Positions 19,027 to 26,314 of a DNA stretch of 35,959 nucleotides are shown here, piece after piece. Both the position numbers and the translations under genes were made by a program. The DNA is from Saccharicrinis sp. (GTDB taxonomy: Bacteria > Bacteroidota > Bacteroidia > Bacteroidales > Marinilabiliaceae), in assembly GCA_024635555.1 (NCBI GenBank), contig JAGXIO010000010.1:1-35959 (forward strand), written 5' to 3'. The notes beneath the pieces are model-generated. The model was not told the DNA's origin. It did no database searches and saw only the letters and a program-made list of their open reading frames with translations. Each line of letters starts with the position of its first letter. Position 1 is the first letter of the stretch.

Positions 19027-19608
19027 TTAAAGCATTTTCAGCGACTTTTTAATTACATCCTCCACTTTACTGCCGGGTTCTGAGGCTAAAATTTTATCCA
19101 CTACTTTTTGTGCGCTTCCTTTCATAAAGCCTAACATCACTAATGCAGATAACGCCTCATCTTTTATTGTATTGTTTGGTTCGGCAAATATTTTTTGGTC
19201 TGCGCCCATCTTGCCCAATTTGTCGGCCAAATCCACAATTATTCGCTGTGCCGTTTTAATGCCTATCCCTTTTATGCCTTTTAGCAGAGGTACGTTTCCG
19301 GTAGCGATGGCTTCGTGTATCTCACCCGGCAACATGGACGAAAGCATCATGCGTGCTGTATTGGCACCAATGCCGCTCACCGATATCAGATGTACAAACA
19401 TATTGCGTTCCTCAGTTTTGTAAAAACCATACAGGTTGTGTGCATCCTCGCGTATGCTCTCGTACAGATACAGTTGTATTTCCTTTTGGTTTTGAAGCTG
19501 GGTGTAGGTGTTCACCGAAATATTGATAAAATAACCCATCCCGTTGTTTTCCACCACACAATGTGCAGGACTCGCTTCTATGATATGACCTTTGATGTAT
19601 TCGTACAT
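19027..19608 (-). CDS. ruvA: Holliday junction DNA helicase subunit RuvA
   Basis: From the ATG at 19606-19608 the protein has 193 residues, the normal RuvA length. A longer in-frame start near 19704 would read through the palindromic element upstream and is rejected. Domain I (1-64) is the OB-fold beginning MYEYIKGHIIEASPAHCVVE. Domain II has two helix-hairpin-helix motifs, SVSGIGANTA (77-86) and GIKGIGIKTA (111-120), which bind junction DNA backbones. Domain III (~148-193, DEALSALVMLGFMK) is the RuvB-binding three-helix part. RuvA tetramers hold the junction for RuvB-driven branch migration. Located between thiL and sprA. Confidence 0.96.
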   Translation of the reverse strand: MYEYIKGHIIEASPAHCVVENNGMGYFINISVNTYTQLQNQKEIQLYLYESIREDAHNLYGFYKTEERNMFVHLISVSGIGANTARMMLSSMLPGEIHEAIATGNVPLLKGIKGIGIKTAQRIIVDLADKLGKMGADQKIFAEPNNTIKDEALSALVMLGFMKGSAQKVVDKILASEPGSKVEDVIKKSLKML

Positions 19609-19619
19609 ATGATAAAAAT

Positions 19620-19757
19620 AAAAGCCCCTCCCGACCTCCCCGAAGGGGAGGAGCCATGACGTAAAGTAATTGTTTTTTTGCAGTTTCACAGTACCCCTCC
19701 CCATTGGGGGAGGATGGGAGGGGCTTTTTTCTTTTTTTATCCCTCCCCTTCGGGGAG
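19620..19757. repeat. MITE-like palindromic element in the thiL-ruvA gap
   Basis: Outer arms AAAAGCCCCTCCC (19620-19632) and GGGAGGGGCTTTT (19716-19728) are perfectly inverted. Inside are two hairpins, CCTCCCC/GGGGAGG at 19635-19651 and at 19696-19713. A further CCTCCCCTTCGGGGAGG palindrome at 19743-19757 runs to within a few bases of the thiL stop. There is no coding capacity. This matches the small non-autonomous repeats common in Bacteroidota. Confidence 0.85.
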
Positions 19758-19758
19758 G

Positions 19759-20805
19759 TTAGGTGGGGCTTCCCATATTCCACCCTTGCGCCTGCAATTC
19801 TACTTCCTCATCGCCGTTGGTAATCAAGTATTGGCCTTTGCTTTCCTCGGTGATATGGCCTATGGTATATATTTTTAAATCTGTTTCTTGGTTAAACTTC
19901 GCATAATCTTCGATAGAAATGGTAAAGAGAAGCTCATAATCTTCGCCGCCGTTTAAAGCCGCTATCGTGGGGTTCATATTTATTTCTTCGGCAAAAAGCG
20001 AGGTGGCATGGTCGATGGGTATCTTATTTTCATAAATACGGCATCCGGTGTTCGACTGCCTGCATATGTGCATAATTTCCGACGACAGACCATCCGAAAT
20101 ATCAATCATCGCCGTAGGCTTAACGCCGATAGTTTTCAGAAACTCAATCACATCTTTGCGGGCTTCGGGCTTTAGCTGACGTTCTAAAATATAATCGTAA
20201 CCCGAAAGGTCGGGCTGAACCTCGGCATTACCTTGGTGTACCCGTTTTTCACGTTCTAGCAACTGCAAGCCCATGTAGGCAGCTCCCAAATCGCCACTTA
20301 CACAAATCAAATCGTTGGGTTTGGCCCCGTTGCGATATACAATATCTTCTTTGTTGGCTTCGCCTATGGCGGTTATGCTGATGGTGAGTCCGGTAAGCGA
20401 AGTAGAGGTGTCACCACCAATTAAATCTACATTGTGCTTGTCGCAGGCCATTTTAATGCCATCGTAAAGTTCCTCGATAATTGGGAGTGTAATTTTTGAA
20501 CTCACACCAATAGAAACTGTGATTTGTTTTGGCGTGGCATTCATGGCATATACATCGCTCAGGTTCACCATTACCGCTTTGTAGCCTAAATGAACCATGG
20601 GCGTATAAACCAAATCGAAGTGGATACCTTGAAGCAATAGGTCGGTGGTAATTATCATTTGTTTGCCCCCATAATCCAGTACCGCCGCATCGTCGCCAAT
20701 ACCTTTAATTGTGCTGTCGTTTTTAATTTTCAAGGCTCCGGTGAGGTGATCTATCAGGCCAAACTCGCCAAGACTCTCAAGGGTTTTTTCTTTATTTTCG
20801 CTCAT
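19759..20805 (-). CDS. thiL: Thiamine-monophosphate kinase
   Basis: ThiL phosphorylates thiamine monophosphate to thiamine diphosphate with ATP. The 348 residues show the PurM/AIR-synthase-like fold: GIGDDAAV (35-42), TDLLLQGIHF (54-63), NLSDVYAMNATP (81-92), GGDTS (130-134, Mg-ATP binding) and ISDGLSSEI further on. The ATG at 20803-20805 fits family starts. The last few residues (NMGSPT) lie at the edge of the palindromic element, which seems to have supplied the present stop codon. A promoter of the Bacteroidota type lies just upstream. It is first in a thiL-ruvA-sprA run, but the palindromic element may separate the transcripts. Confidence 0.95.
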   Translation of the reverse strand: MSENKEKTLESLGEFGLIDHLTGALKIKNDSTIKGIGDDAAVLDYGGKQMIITTDLLLQGIHFDLVYTPMVHLGYKAVMVNLSDVYAMNATPKQITVSIGVSSKITLPIIEELYDGIKMACDKHNVDLIGGDTSTSLTGLTISITAIGEANKEDIVYRNGAKPNDLICVSGDLGAAYMGLQLLEREKRVHQGNAEVQPDLSGYDYILERQLKPEARKDVIEFLKTIGVKPTAMIDISDGLSSEIMHICRQSNTGCRIYENKIPIDHATSLFAEEINMNPTIAALNGGEDYELLFTISIEDYAKFNQETDLKIYTIGHITEESKGQYLITNGDEEVELQAQGWNMGSPT

Positions 20806-20843
20806 ACTTACGGTTAAATGCCAAACAATTATAGATAAGTGTG

Positions 20844-20875
20844 CAAAAATAGCAAAAAAAGCGTGTGGGATGCAA
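20844..20875 (-). promoter_or_regulatory. Probable promoter of thiL
   Basis: On the minus strand TATTTTTG (20844-20851, TAnnTTTG) is preceded 21 bp upstream by TTG (20873-20875). The thiL ATG lies 38 bp downstream of the -7 box. Confidence 0.5.
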
Positions 20876-21115
20876 TATTATGAACAGGAGTTATGGGTGG
20901 GGTTACAAAAATAAGCTTGTTTTTTTACAAGACATGAAGGGGACAACCCCCTCCACTGCCGCACAGCCTGCGCCGTAAAAACGGAGATTTAATTGTATGG
21001 CTCAGCTAAAAAACGACAATCACTCTCTCTAATAAACCTATTTCTCCAGTGTAATCTTTAGCACTGCCTCCAAAATTGATATTTGCTTACATTAGAAGCT
21101 CTTGCTCCGGCTTTT
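20876..21115. other. Intergenic region between thiL and the IS66 remnant
   Basis: No convincing gene. Short hairpins are present (CTTGT/ACAAG around 20928, CCGT AAAA ACGG near 20973). Part of it may be further IS66 debris, since it lies downstream of the broken tnpA where tnpB would be expected, but no TnpB residues are readable. Confidence 0.35.
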
Positions 21116-21442
21116 TCAAATTGTTCTAATAACCACACCTTTTTGCTTTTGTATTAAACCCAATACAGATTTTATTCTGATCCCGTCAGGAAATTCAAGC
21201 TCAACCTTGGGCATGGCCATGGTGGTTTTTTCTCCCATCTGTGATCCGGGATTCTGTTTAGCTAAGAGCTCAACAAAATCCGGAGCGACAACAGTTGTTC
21301 GCGGCACTTTATTGTCGCGCTTGCGGCACCAGTATTCCAACTTTGAATCGGTGATGCCATGTTGTTGCGCAAAGGCTTTACGTGATAATCCCGATTCCTT
21401 CTACAGATCCACTAACCAAAACATTTTCTCATTCCTGTCCAT
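21116..21442 (-). pseudogene. IS66-family TnpA remnant with internal stop
   Basis: Reading from ATG at 21440-21442 gives MDRNEKMFWLVDL, an amber TAG at codon 14, then KESGLSRKAFAQQHG and ITDSKLEYWCRKR. This is the N-terminal helix-turn-helix of IS66 accessory proteins, where a Gln (CAG) would stand in place of the TAG. The frame continues to a TGA at 21116-21118 through a typical LEFPDGIRIK segment. The TnpB and TnpC genes that should follow are absent, so the element is dead. Downstream of the amber a 74-codon open frame begins at an internal ATG but lacks the HTH. Confidence 0.75.
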
Positions 21443-21554
21443 GATCGTTTTTATCGGCAAAAGTAACTTGTGTCAAATCGAAAAAATAGTTGCGTTTGCT
21501 CGGGTGGATGCAATCGGATGCCTTTTTATAAAGTTTGAAGAAATTTTATAAAAC

Positions 21555-21585
21555 AACAAAACCTTGAGCAAGTCCAGGTTTTGTT
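21555..21585. terminator. Hairpin near the IS66 remnant
   Basis: AACAAAACCT (21555-21564) pairs perfectly with AGGTTTTGTT (21576-21585). It may act as a terminator on either strand or be part of the old IS end. Confidence 0.4.
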
Positions 21586-21704
21586 TGAATATTTTAAAGT
21601 GCAGAAATTAAAGTGTTTTGTTTAGCACATAACGAATAGTACTGGACTAAGGTAATTGTCTTTTTCTGAAATTATTTTAAATTTCACTATTCTCTCCCCA
21701 GTAT

Positions 21705-21941
21705 CTACGATTCATTTTTTTCGTTTGTTTTCCATTTTGATATCATGGACATTATTAAAAATAACACAACTGCTCCAGCCGTTATCTTTGAGGATATATT
21801 TGCAGTATGTCCTAAGAGATTATACATATTACTTGAATTTGGATAGCTAGGCTTATAGTATGCCGCAACCAGTGCAATTGATACTGAGCATAGTGCTATA
21901 AACAATAAATAATAGGGGTGTTTAATGCTTATAAATTTCAT
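21705..21941 (-). CDS. Small two-helix membrane protein, unrecognised
   Basis: A 78-residue frame starting at ATG 21939-21941, with GAAAAAGGG just before it as a possible ribosome-binding site. Two hydrophobic segments are clear: about 11-28 (YLLFIALCSVSIALVAAY) and about 50-66 (KITAGAVVLFLIMSMI), joined by a polar loop (KPSYPNSSNMYNLLGHTAN); the C-terminus is charged (KWKTNEKNES). I do not recognise a family. It stands alone in the accessory zone between the IS66 remnant and the duplicated rnfA tail. Its composition resembles a real gene, but expression is unproven. Confidence 0.5.
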   Translation of the reverse strand: MKFISIKHPYYLLFIALCSVSIALVAAYYKPSYPNSSNMYNLLGHTANISSKITAGAVVLFLIMSMISKWKTNEKNES

Positions 21942-22094
21942 CCCTTTTTCTTTTCGATGTTATTAACTATTGCCAAAACTAATCAATTTAAAGTATAATC
22001 CTTATGTATTTATTTAATTTCCTTCAGAATCACAATGTTCTAAATTTATCTCCTAATCGATTCATCTTTTAATTATCTAATCAACTCATCCCTT

Positions 22095-22271
22095 TTACAC
22101 CATCCCTGCAAAACCCATAAAGGCAAGAGCCAATATTCCGGCAACCAAAAGTGCTATCGGCGTTCCTTTCATTCCTTTGGGCAGGTCAACCAAGTCGAGC
22201 TGTTCGCGGATGCCGGCAAAAATAATCAGCGCTAAACCAAAACCAATGGCTGTGGCGGTTGAAAAGGCAAC
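22095..22271 (-). pseudogene. Duplicated 3' end of rnfA (last 59 codons)
   Basis: This minus-strand segment encodes the same last 58 residues and TAA as the intact rnfA at 25154-25330, from VAFSTATAIGFG to FMGFAGMV. Over 177 bp there are ten differences, all synonymous by my codon-by-codon comparison. All ten lie in 22095-22196, while 22197-22271 is identical to its counterpart. Similarity extends weakly into the sequence after the stop (TTTTAAT...AATCAA). The copy ends abruptly at GGCAAC (22266-22271), where an LRR gene on the other strand begins. It has no start and cannot be functional. Confidence 0.92.
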
Positions 22272-22802
22272 TTAACTCTCCCTAGCGCACTTACATCGAT
22301 TGGAAGTTATGCATTTTATGGCTGCAACGGCTTTACAGGTAACTTAACTCTTCCTAATTCCATTACAACAATTGAACAAGGGAATTTTTCTATGTGTGAG
22401 CGGTTGAGTGGCGTGGTGGAAGTTTCCAGATCGGTTACTACAATAGGTAATGCGGCTTTTTATCGTTGTTTAAAGATAACAGAGTTCAGCTTAGGTGAAA
22501 ATATCAATAGTATCGGTGATGAGGCATTTAGTAGTTGCAGAAGTTTAGTTAAATTAAGGATTGCTACAAAAACGCCCCCTGAAGTTTATTCACGGACTTT
22601 TAACGACATATTTATAGAAAAATTTAAGGTAGATGTGCCAGCGGATGCAGTATCAGATTATCAATCGGCTGATTATTTGAAGTATTATATTTTCATTTCT
22701 GAAAATCAAAACACAGGTATTCTGAAAAATAATTATGAAACAGAAACAGCCGTTTATCCTAATCCGACACAAGGCAGGCTATTTATTAATGGAATGGATT
22801 AA
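22266..22802 (+). pseudogene. BspA-like leucine-rich-repeat protein, truncated at both ends
   Basis: Reading in one frame from GGC at 22266 gives GNLTLPSALTSIGSYAFYGC and NGFTGNLTLPNSITTIEQG, then MCERLSG...SVTTIGNAAFYRC...NINSIGDEAFSSC: four BspA-like LRR_5 units with the usual I-x-x-x-A-F-x-x-C pattern. A bridging segment follows, then the beginning of a T9SS type A tail (YPNPTQGRLFINGMD), where a TAA cuts the sorting domain after about 15 of ~70 residues. An ATG at 22392 would give 136 residues, but the LRR reading begins before it, at the rnfA fusion point. The parent was a secreted surface LRR protein. Confidence 0.8.
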
Positions 22803-23056
22803 CTGAATCAAATATATTACTTTTGCACAACCGAATTCTAAACATTTACAAGTCTCCCAAAACCTCGTAAATTATTCTGTCATCGTAGTCCATCACCACG
22901 TGAATTATGAATCCTTTACCCTTATAGTTTTTCCCTTTTTAAGTTGATTGACATCAAGTAAAAGTGTAATTATACTTTTCAAATTAAACGGTGGTCAAAA
23001 TCTAAACCGAAATAACTGGTAAGACTGCATTATACGTACAAAAAAAGTCTCCAGAA
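22803..23056. other. Gene remnant and spacer before abiE
   Basis: On the minus strand a 30-codon frame with no start (stop TAA at 22846-22848) reads KGKNYKGKGFIIHVVMDYDD and RIIYEVLGDL, which looks like the C-terminus of a real protein; I do not recognise it. A TAA lies directly upstream, so it is a fragment. The remainder is AT-rich leader to the AbiE genes. Confidence 0.4.
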
Positions 23057-23104
23057 ATGCTTTTTTATTTGTTTATTCTTTATAAATATTCTAATATTGT
23101 TACT

Positions 23105-23872
23105 GTGAGTATAGAAAATACAAATAAATTACAGAAGCTTCTGGAGATGCATGTTCCCAACACGCCACTGTTGTCATCTTGGATGATGGCCAATGGCTAT
23201 TCGTATCAACTTCAAAGGAAATATAAACAAAGCAATTGGCTAGAGGCTTTGGGAAGTGGTGCTTTTAAACGACCATCGGAAGAAGTTACTTGGCAAGGGG
23301 CAATCTATTCGATACAGCTACAAGCTAAATTGCCAGTGCATGTAGGAGGGCTTACAGCGTTATCTCTACATGGTGTTTCCCATTATTTAAGAGCGGGCAA
23401 AGAAGTTGTTTATCTATATTCCGACCTTAACACAAAACTGCCTACTTGGTTTGTAAAATATCCATGGCATGCAGAAATAGTGCTTACAAAAAGCGCATTT
23501 CTTCCTTTTGATTTAGGACTGACAAATAAGGGGAAAGGACTGTTTCCTCTTATTATTTCTTCGGTAGAAAGGGCGTTCTTTGAATGTTTATATCATGCCC
23601 CTGATACTATGGATTTAATTGAAGCTTACCATATATTATCAGGGCTGATGAATTTGCGTCCAAGATTATTAAATGAACTACTTGAACAATGCAATTCAAT
23701 AAAAGTAAAAAGATTGTTTCTTTTCATGGCTGAAAAGGCAAATCATCAATGGTTTTCACTTCTAAAAACAGACGACTTAGATTTAGGTTCAGGTGATAGA
23801 AGCATAGTGAAAAATGGTATGTATGATTCAAAATATAGAATAACGATACCAAAAGAAATCGAACAACTATGA
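23105..23872 (+). CDS. AbiEi-type antitoxin of a type IV toxin-antitoxin system
   Basis: 255 residues from a GTG start (23105-23107). An ATG at 23057 would add a hydrophobic 16-residue stretch (MLFYLFILYKYSNIVT) unlike family members, so the GTG is preferred but unproven. The N-terminal winged-helix part has TPLLSSWMMANGYSYQLQRK, YKQSNWLEALGSGAFKRP and GAIYSIQLQAKLPVHVGGLT, the usual AbiEi pattern, followed by an AbiEi_3-like C-terminal domain. In known AbiE systems AbiEi represses its own promoter and neutralises AbiEii without lasting complex formation. The stop overlaps the toxin start by 4 bp (ATGA), showing translational coupling. Both genes sit inside the rnfA direct repeats. Confidence 0.9.
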   Translation: MSIENTNKLQKLLEMHVPNTPLLSSWMMANGYSYQLQRKYKQSNWLEALGSGAFKRPSEEVTWQGAIYSIQLQAKLPVHVGGLTALSLHGVSHYLRAGKEVVYLYSDLNTKLPTWFVKYPWHAEIVLTKSAFLPFDLGLTNKGKGLFPLIISSVERAFFECLYHAPDTMDLIEAYHILSGLMNLRPRLLNELLEQCNSIKVKRLFLFMAEKANHQWFSLLKTDDLDLGSGDRSIVKNGMYDSKYRITIPKEIEQL

Positions 23873-24792
23873 TAAACCCCAAGTACCGAGAACAAGTTGA
23901 CCTGCTCTTGAAAGCTCTGCCAATAATTGCAACAGAAGAAATTTTCGCATTAAAAGGAGGTACTGCAATCAACTTTTTTGAACGAGAACTTCCCAGACTG
24001 TCTGTTGATATAGATTTAGCTTATATCGGATTCGAAGACAGGAAGACAGCATTTGAGAATATTCAAGTTGGTCTTAGGCGAATAAAAGATGCTTTTGTAA
24101 AATCGATACCGGGGATATCGATTTCTTCAACACAGGTGGAAGGATATGACTCAAAATTAAACTGCCAAACCGCTGATGCCCGAATCAAGATTGAAGTCAA
24201 TATGGTCACAAGAGGGCATATCGCTCCTGTGAGGCATATGGAAGTTACAGAAGCAGTTGAGCAAGAATTTGAAAAACATGCTTCGATCAATGTACTTTCG
24301 CATGCTGAATTATGGGGCGGAAAAATATGTGCAGCACTTGACAGACAGCACCCAAGAGATCTATTTGATGTTAAAATACTTCTTGACGAAGAGGGGTTTA
24401 CGGATGAGATAAAATATGGTTTCCTTGTTTTTCTTATGTGCCATATGCGACCAATGAATGAAGTTATCTTTCCAAATTATATTGACAACAGGGATGCCTA
24501 TGAAAAACAGTTTAAGGGAATGACCACCATTCCATTTACTTATAAAGACTATGAAGAAACCAGAGTACGACTTGTTGAATATATAAAAGGATCGCTGACA
24601 GTTGAGGATAAATTTTTTCTTTTAACATTTAAAATGGGTATTCCCTCGTGGAGCTTTTTTCCAATTCGTGATGTTAAAGAACTCACTGGCGTCAAATGGA
24701 AGCTTTTTAATATCAATAAACTGAAAAATCAGAATCCTATTAAATTTTCAGAACAACATTCTGAACTGTCGCGGAAGCTCTATGGAAAATGA
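23869..24792 (+). CDS. AbiEii/AbiGii-family nucleotidyltransferase toxin
   Basis: 307 residues. The nucleotidyltransferase (DUF1814) motifs are intact: LKGGTAINFF with SVDIDL (GG at 30-31, Asp47 and Asp49, metal-binding), RIKIEVN (105-111), and LWGGKICAALDRQHPRDLFD (148-167) with the catalytic-type K/D residues of motifs III-IV. Family toxins modify RNA targets (tRNA 3' ends in studied cases) to halt growth; here that is by homology only. The ATG overlaps the antitoxin stop. Nothing indicates decay, so the pair is probably active and may serve in phage defence or in keeping the surrounding block. Confidence 0.92.
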   Translation: MINPKYREQVDLLLKALPIIATEEIFALKGGTAINFFERELPRLSVDIDLAYIGFEDRKTAFENIQVGLRRIKDAFVKSIPGISISSTQVEGYDSKLNCQTADARIKIEVNMVTRGHIAPVRHMEVTEAVEQEFEKHASINVLSHAELWGGKICAALDRQHPRDLFDVKILLDEEGFTDEIKYGFLVFLMCHMRPMNEVIFPNYIDNRDAYEKQFKGMTTIPFTYKDYEETRVRLVEYIKGSLTVEDKFFLLTFKMGIPSWSFFPIRDVKELTGVKWKLFNINKLKNQNPIKFSEQHSELSRKLYGK

Positions 24793-25153
24793 AATTCTTT
24801 ATTTATACTTATAAAAATAAACCCATAGTGTATTTTTATAAAAAAATATGAAAGAAATTAAATAGTAGCTTCCCCTCTTTTAAAACAAGGTCGGTTAAGA
24901 AACATCTTATTTTTAGTCTCACCAAACCTGGTTAAATAAACAATCAAGGGGGACTAGTGTCCCAAAAGAGGTTTTAAAAACCGACTGCTTCTTTTCAATG
25001 TTTAATTATTACCCATTGCCGTTTAATACTAAATATGCTGGTATTTAATTGCAGAATATAAGGTAAGCGTAGCGAGTCAGAGCATACCTAAAAATAAAGC
25101 GCATGTCCAAAACGAACATACGCTTTTAATCTTTTTAATCAATTATCTTCTCC
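24793..25153. other. Intergenic region after abiEii with scattered inverted repeats
   Basis: No gene seen. CCTCTTTT (24874-24881) matches inverted AAAAGAGG (24964-24971); GTCGGTT (24890-24896) matches inverted AACCGAC (24979-24985); GGGAC/GTCCC (24950-24963) lies between. The pairs cross rather than nest, so this is not one simple hairpin; it may be the wreck of an insertion-element end. The right end contains the rnf terminator. Confidence 0.5.
25096..25126 (-). terminator. Terminator of the rnf operon
   Basis: AAAGCGCATGTCC (25096-25108) pairs with GAACATACGCTTT (25114-25126) with two mismatches, followed on the minus strand by an AT-rich TATTTTTA. It lies about 30 bp after the rnfA stop. 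Confidence 0.6.
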
Positions 25154-25726
25154 TTACACCATACCTGCAAATCCCATAAAGGCCAGCGCCAATATTCCGG
25201 CTACCAAAAGTGCTATCGGTGTTCCTTTCATTCCTTTGGGGAGATCTACCAGGTCGAGCTGTTCGCGGATGCCGGCAAAAATAATCAGCGCTAAACCAAA
25301 ACCAATGGCTGTGGCGGTTGAAAAGGCAACGGCTTGCAATAAGTTTAGGTCTTTTTGGATGGTCATAATGGCCACACCTAGGATGGCGCAGTTGGTGGTA
25401 ATCAGCGGTAAAAAAACACCCAAAGCCTGATACAGTGGAGGGCTCATTTTTTTTAGGATAATCTCTACCAATTGCACCAAAGCAGCAATCACCAAAATAA
25501 AGGAGATGGTTTGCAGGTAACCCACGTTAAAAGGATCCAGCACAAATTTTTGAACCAGATAGGTAACGATGGTGGCAATAACCATTACAAAGGTCACAGC
25601 CCCTGTCATACCCACGCCGGTAGAAATCTTTTTTGAAACACCCAGGAACGGACATATCCCCAGGAATTGGGCCAGTATGATGTTATTAACAAATATGGCC
25701 GATATAAATATTAAAACGTACTCCAT
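25154..25726 (-). CDS. rnfA: Electron transport complex subunit RnfA
   Basis: 190 residues, an integral inner-membrane subunit with six predicted helices. It is homologous to NqrE and forms a pseudo-symmetric pair with RnfE. The conserved half-helix motifs FLGICPFLGV (Cys25) and TNCAILGV (Cys113) supply two of the four Cys that hold the intramembrane iron-sulphur cluster. It is last in the operon, 3 bp after rnfE. Its 3' 177 bp is repeated at 22095-22271; the codons 5' of that are unique here, so this is the functional copy. Confidence 0.97.
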   Translation of the reverse strand: MEYVLIFISAIFVNNIILAQFLGICPFLGVSKKISTGVGMTGAVTFVMVIATIVTYLVQKFVLDPFNVGYLQTISFILVIAALVQLVEIILKKMSPPLYQALGVFLPLITTNCAILGVAIMTIQKDLNLLQAVAFSTATAIGFGLALIIFAGIREQLDLVDLPKGMKGTPIALLVAGILALAFMGFAGMV

Positions 25727-25729
25727 TGG

Positions 25730-26314
25730 TTAGGCTTTTTTAAGTTTGTTGATAACCGCAATTAAATATCCCAAGGCGATAAAAGCTCCCGGTGCCAATA
25801 CAAACACCAACATGCCGTATTGTTCGGGGAATATTACAAGGTCGAACATTTTACCGCTTCCTAAAAACTCCCTGATGGCTCCCAACATGGTGAGTGCCAT
25901 GGCAAAACCCAGACCCATACCGGCACCATCGAGGAACGAAGAGAAAACGTTGTTTTTTGATGCGAAAGCCTCGGCGCGTCCCAATACGATGCAGTTAACT
26001 ACAATAAGCGGGATGAAAAGACCCAGAGACTCAAACAATGCGGGCAAGTAGGCTTGCATCAAAAGTTCCACCACCGTAACAAAGGAAGCGATGATAACAA
26101 TGAATGCGGGGATGCGCACTTTATCGGGAATTGAATCTTTGACCAGTGAAACCACAATGTTACTCATGATGAGCACAAAAGTGGTGGCCAAACCCATACC
26201 CAGACCGTTGATGGCGGAGGATGTTACACCCAGCGTGGGACACATGCCCAGCAGCAGGGTAAATACGGCGTTCTCTTTAAAAAAACCCTTGGTAAAAATG
26301 GATAATTTGTTCAT
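25730..26314 (-). CDS. rnfE: Electron transport complex subunit RnfE
   Basis: 194 residues, six predicted membrane helices, homologous to NqrD. The cluster-binding cysteines lie in LLGMCPTLGV (Cys25) and VVNCIVLGRAEAFA (Cys108). It pairs with RnfA to carry electrons across the membrane between RnfB and RnfG/D. Its start ATG overlaps the rnfG stop by 4 bp, and rnfA follows after 3 bp, so translation is coupled. Confidence 0.97.
   Translation of the reverse strand: MNKLSIFTKGFFKENAVFTLLLGMCPTLGVTSSAINGLGMGLATTFVLIMSNIVVSLVKDSIPDKVRIPAFIVIIASFVTVVELLMQAYLPALFESLGLFIPLIVVNCIVLGRAEAFASKNNVFSSFLDGAGMGLGFAMALTMLGAIREFLGSGKMFDLVIFPEQYGMLVFVLAPGAFIALGYLIAVINKLKKA

Noticed and set aside
19609-19704. 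N-terminal extension of RuvA
   Set aside because: The extra 32 codons come from the palindromic repeat; RuvA homologues start at MYEYIKG.
19412-19783. Open frame across the palindromic element and ruvA start
   Set aside because: It mixes repeat sequence with an antisense-phase reading of ruvA and shows no conserved protein.
22392-22802. Intact small LRR gene starting at 22392
   Set aside because: The LRR reading continues upstream to the rnfA junction and the sorting tail is cut, so it is a remnant.
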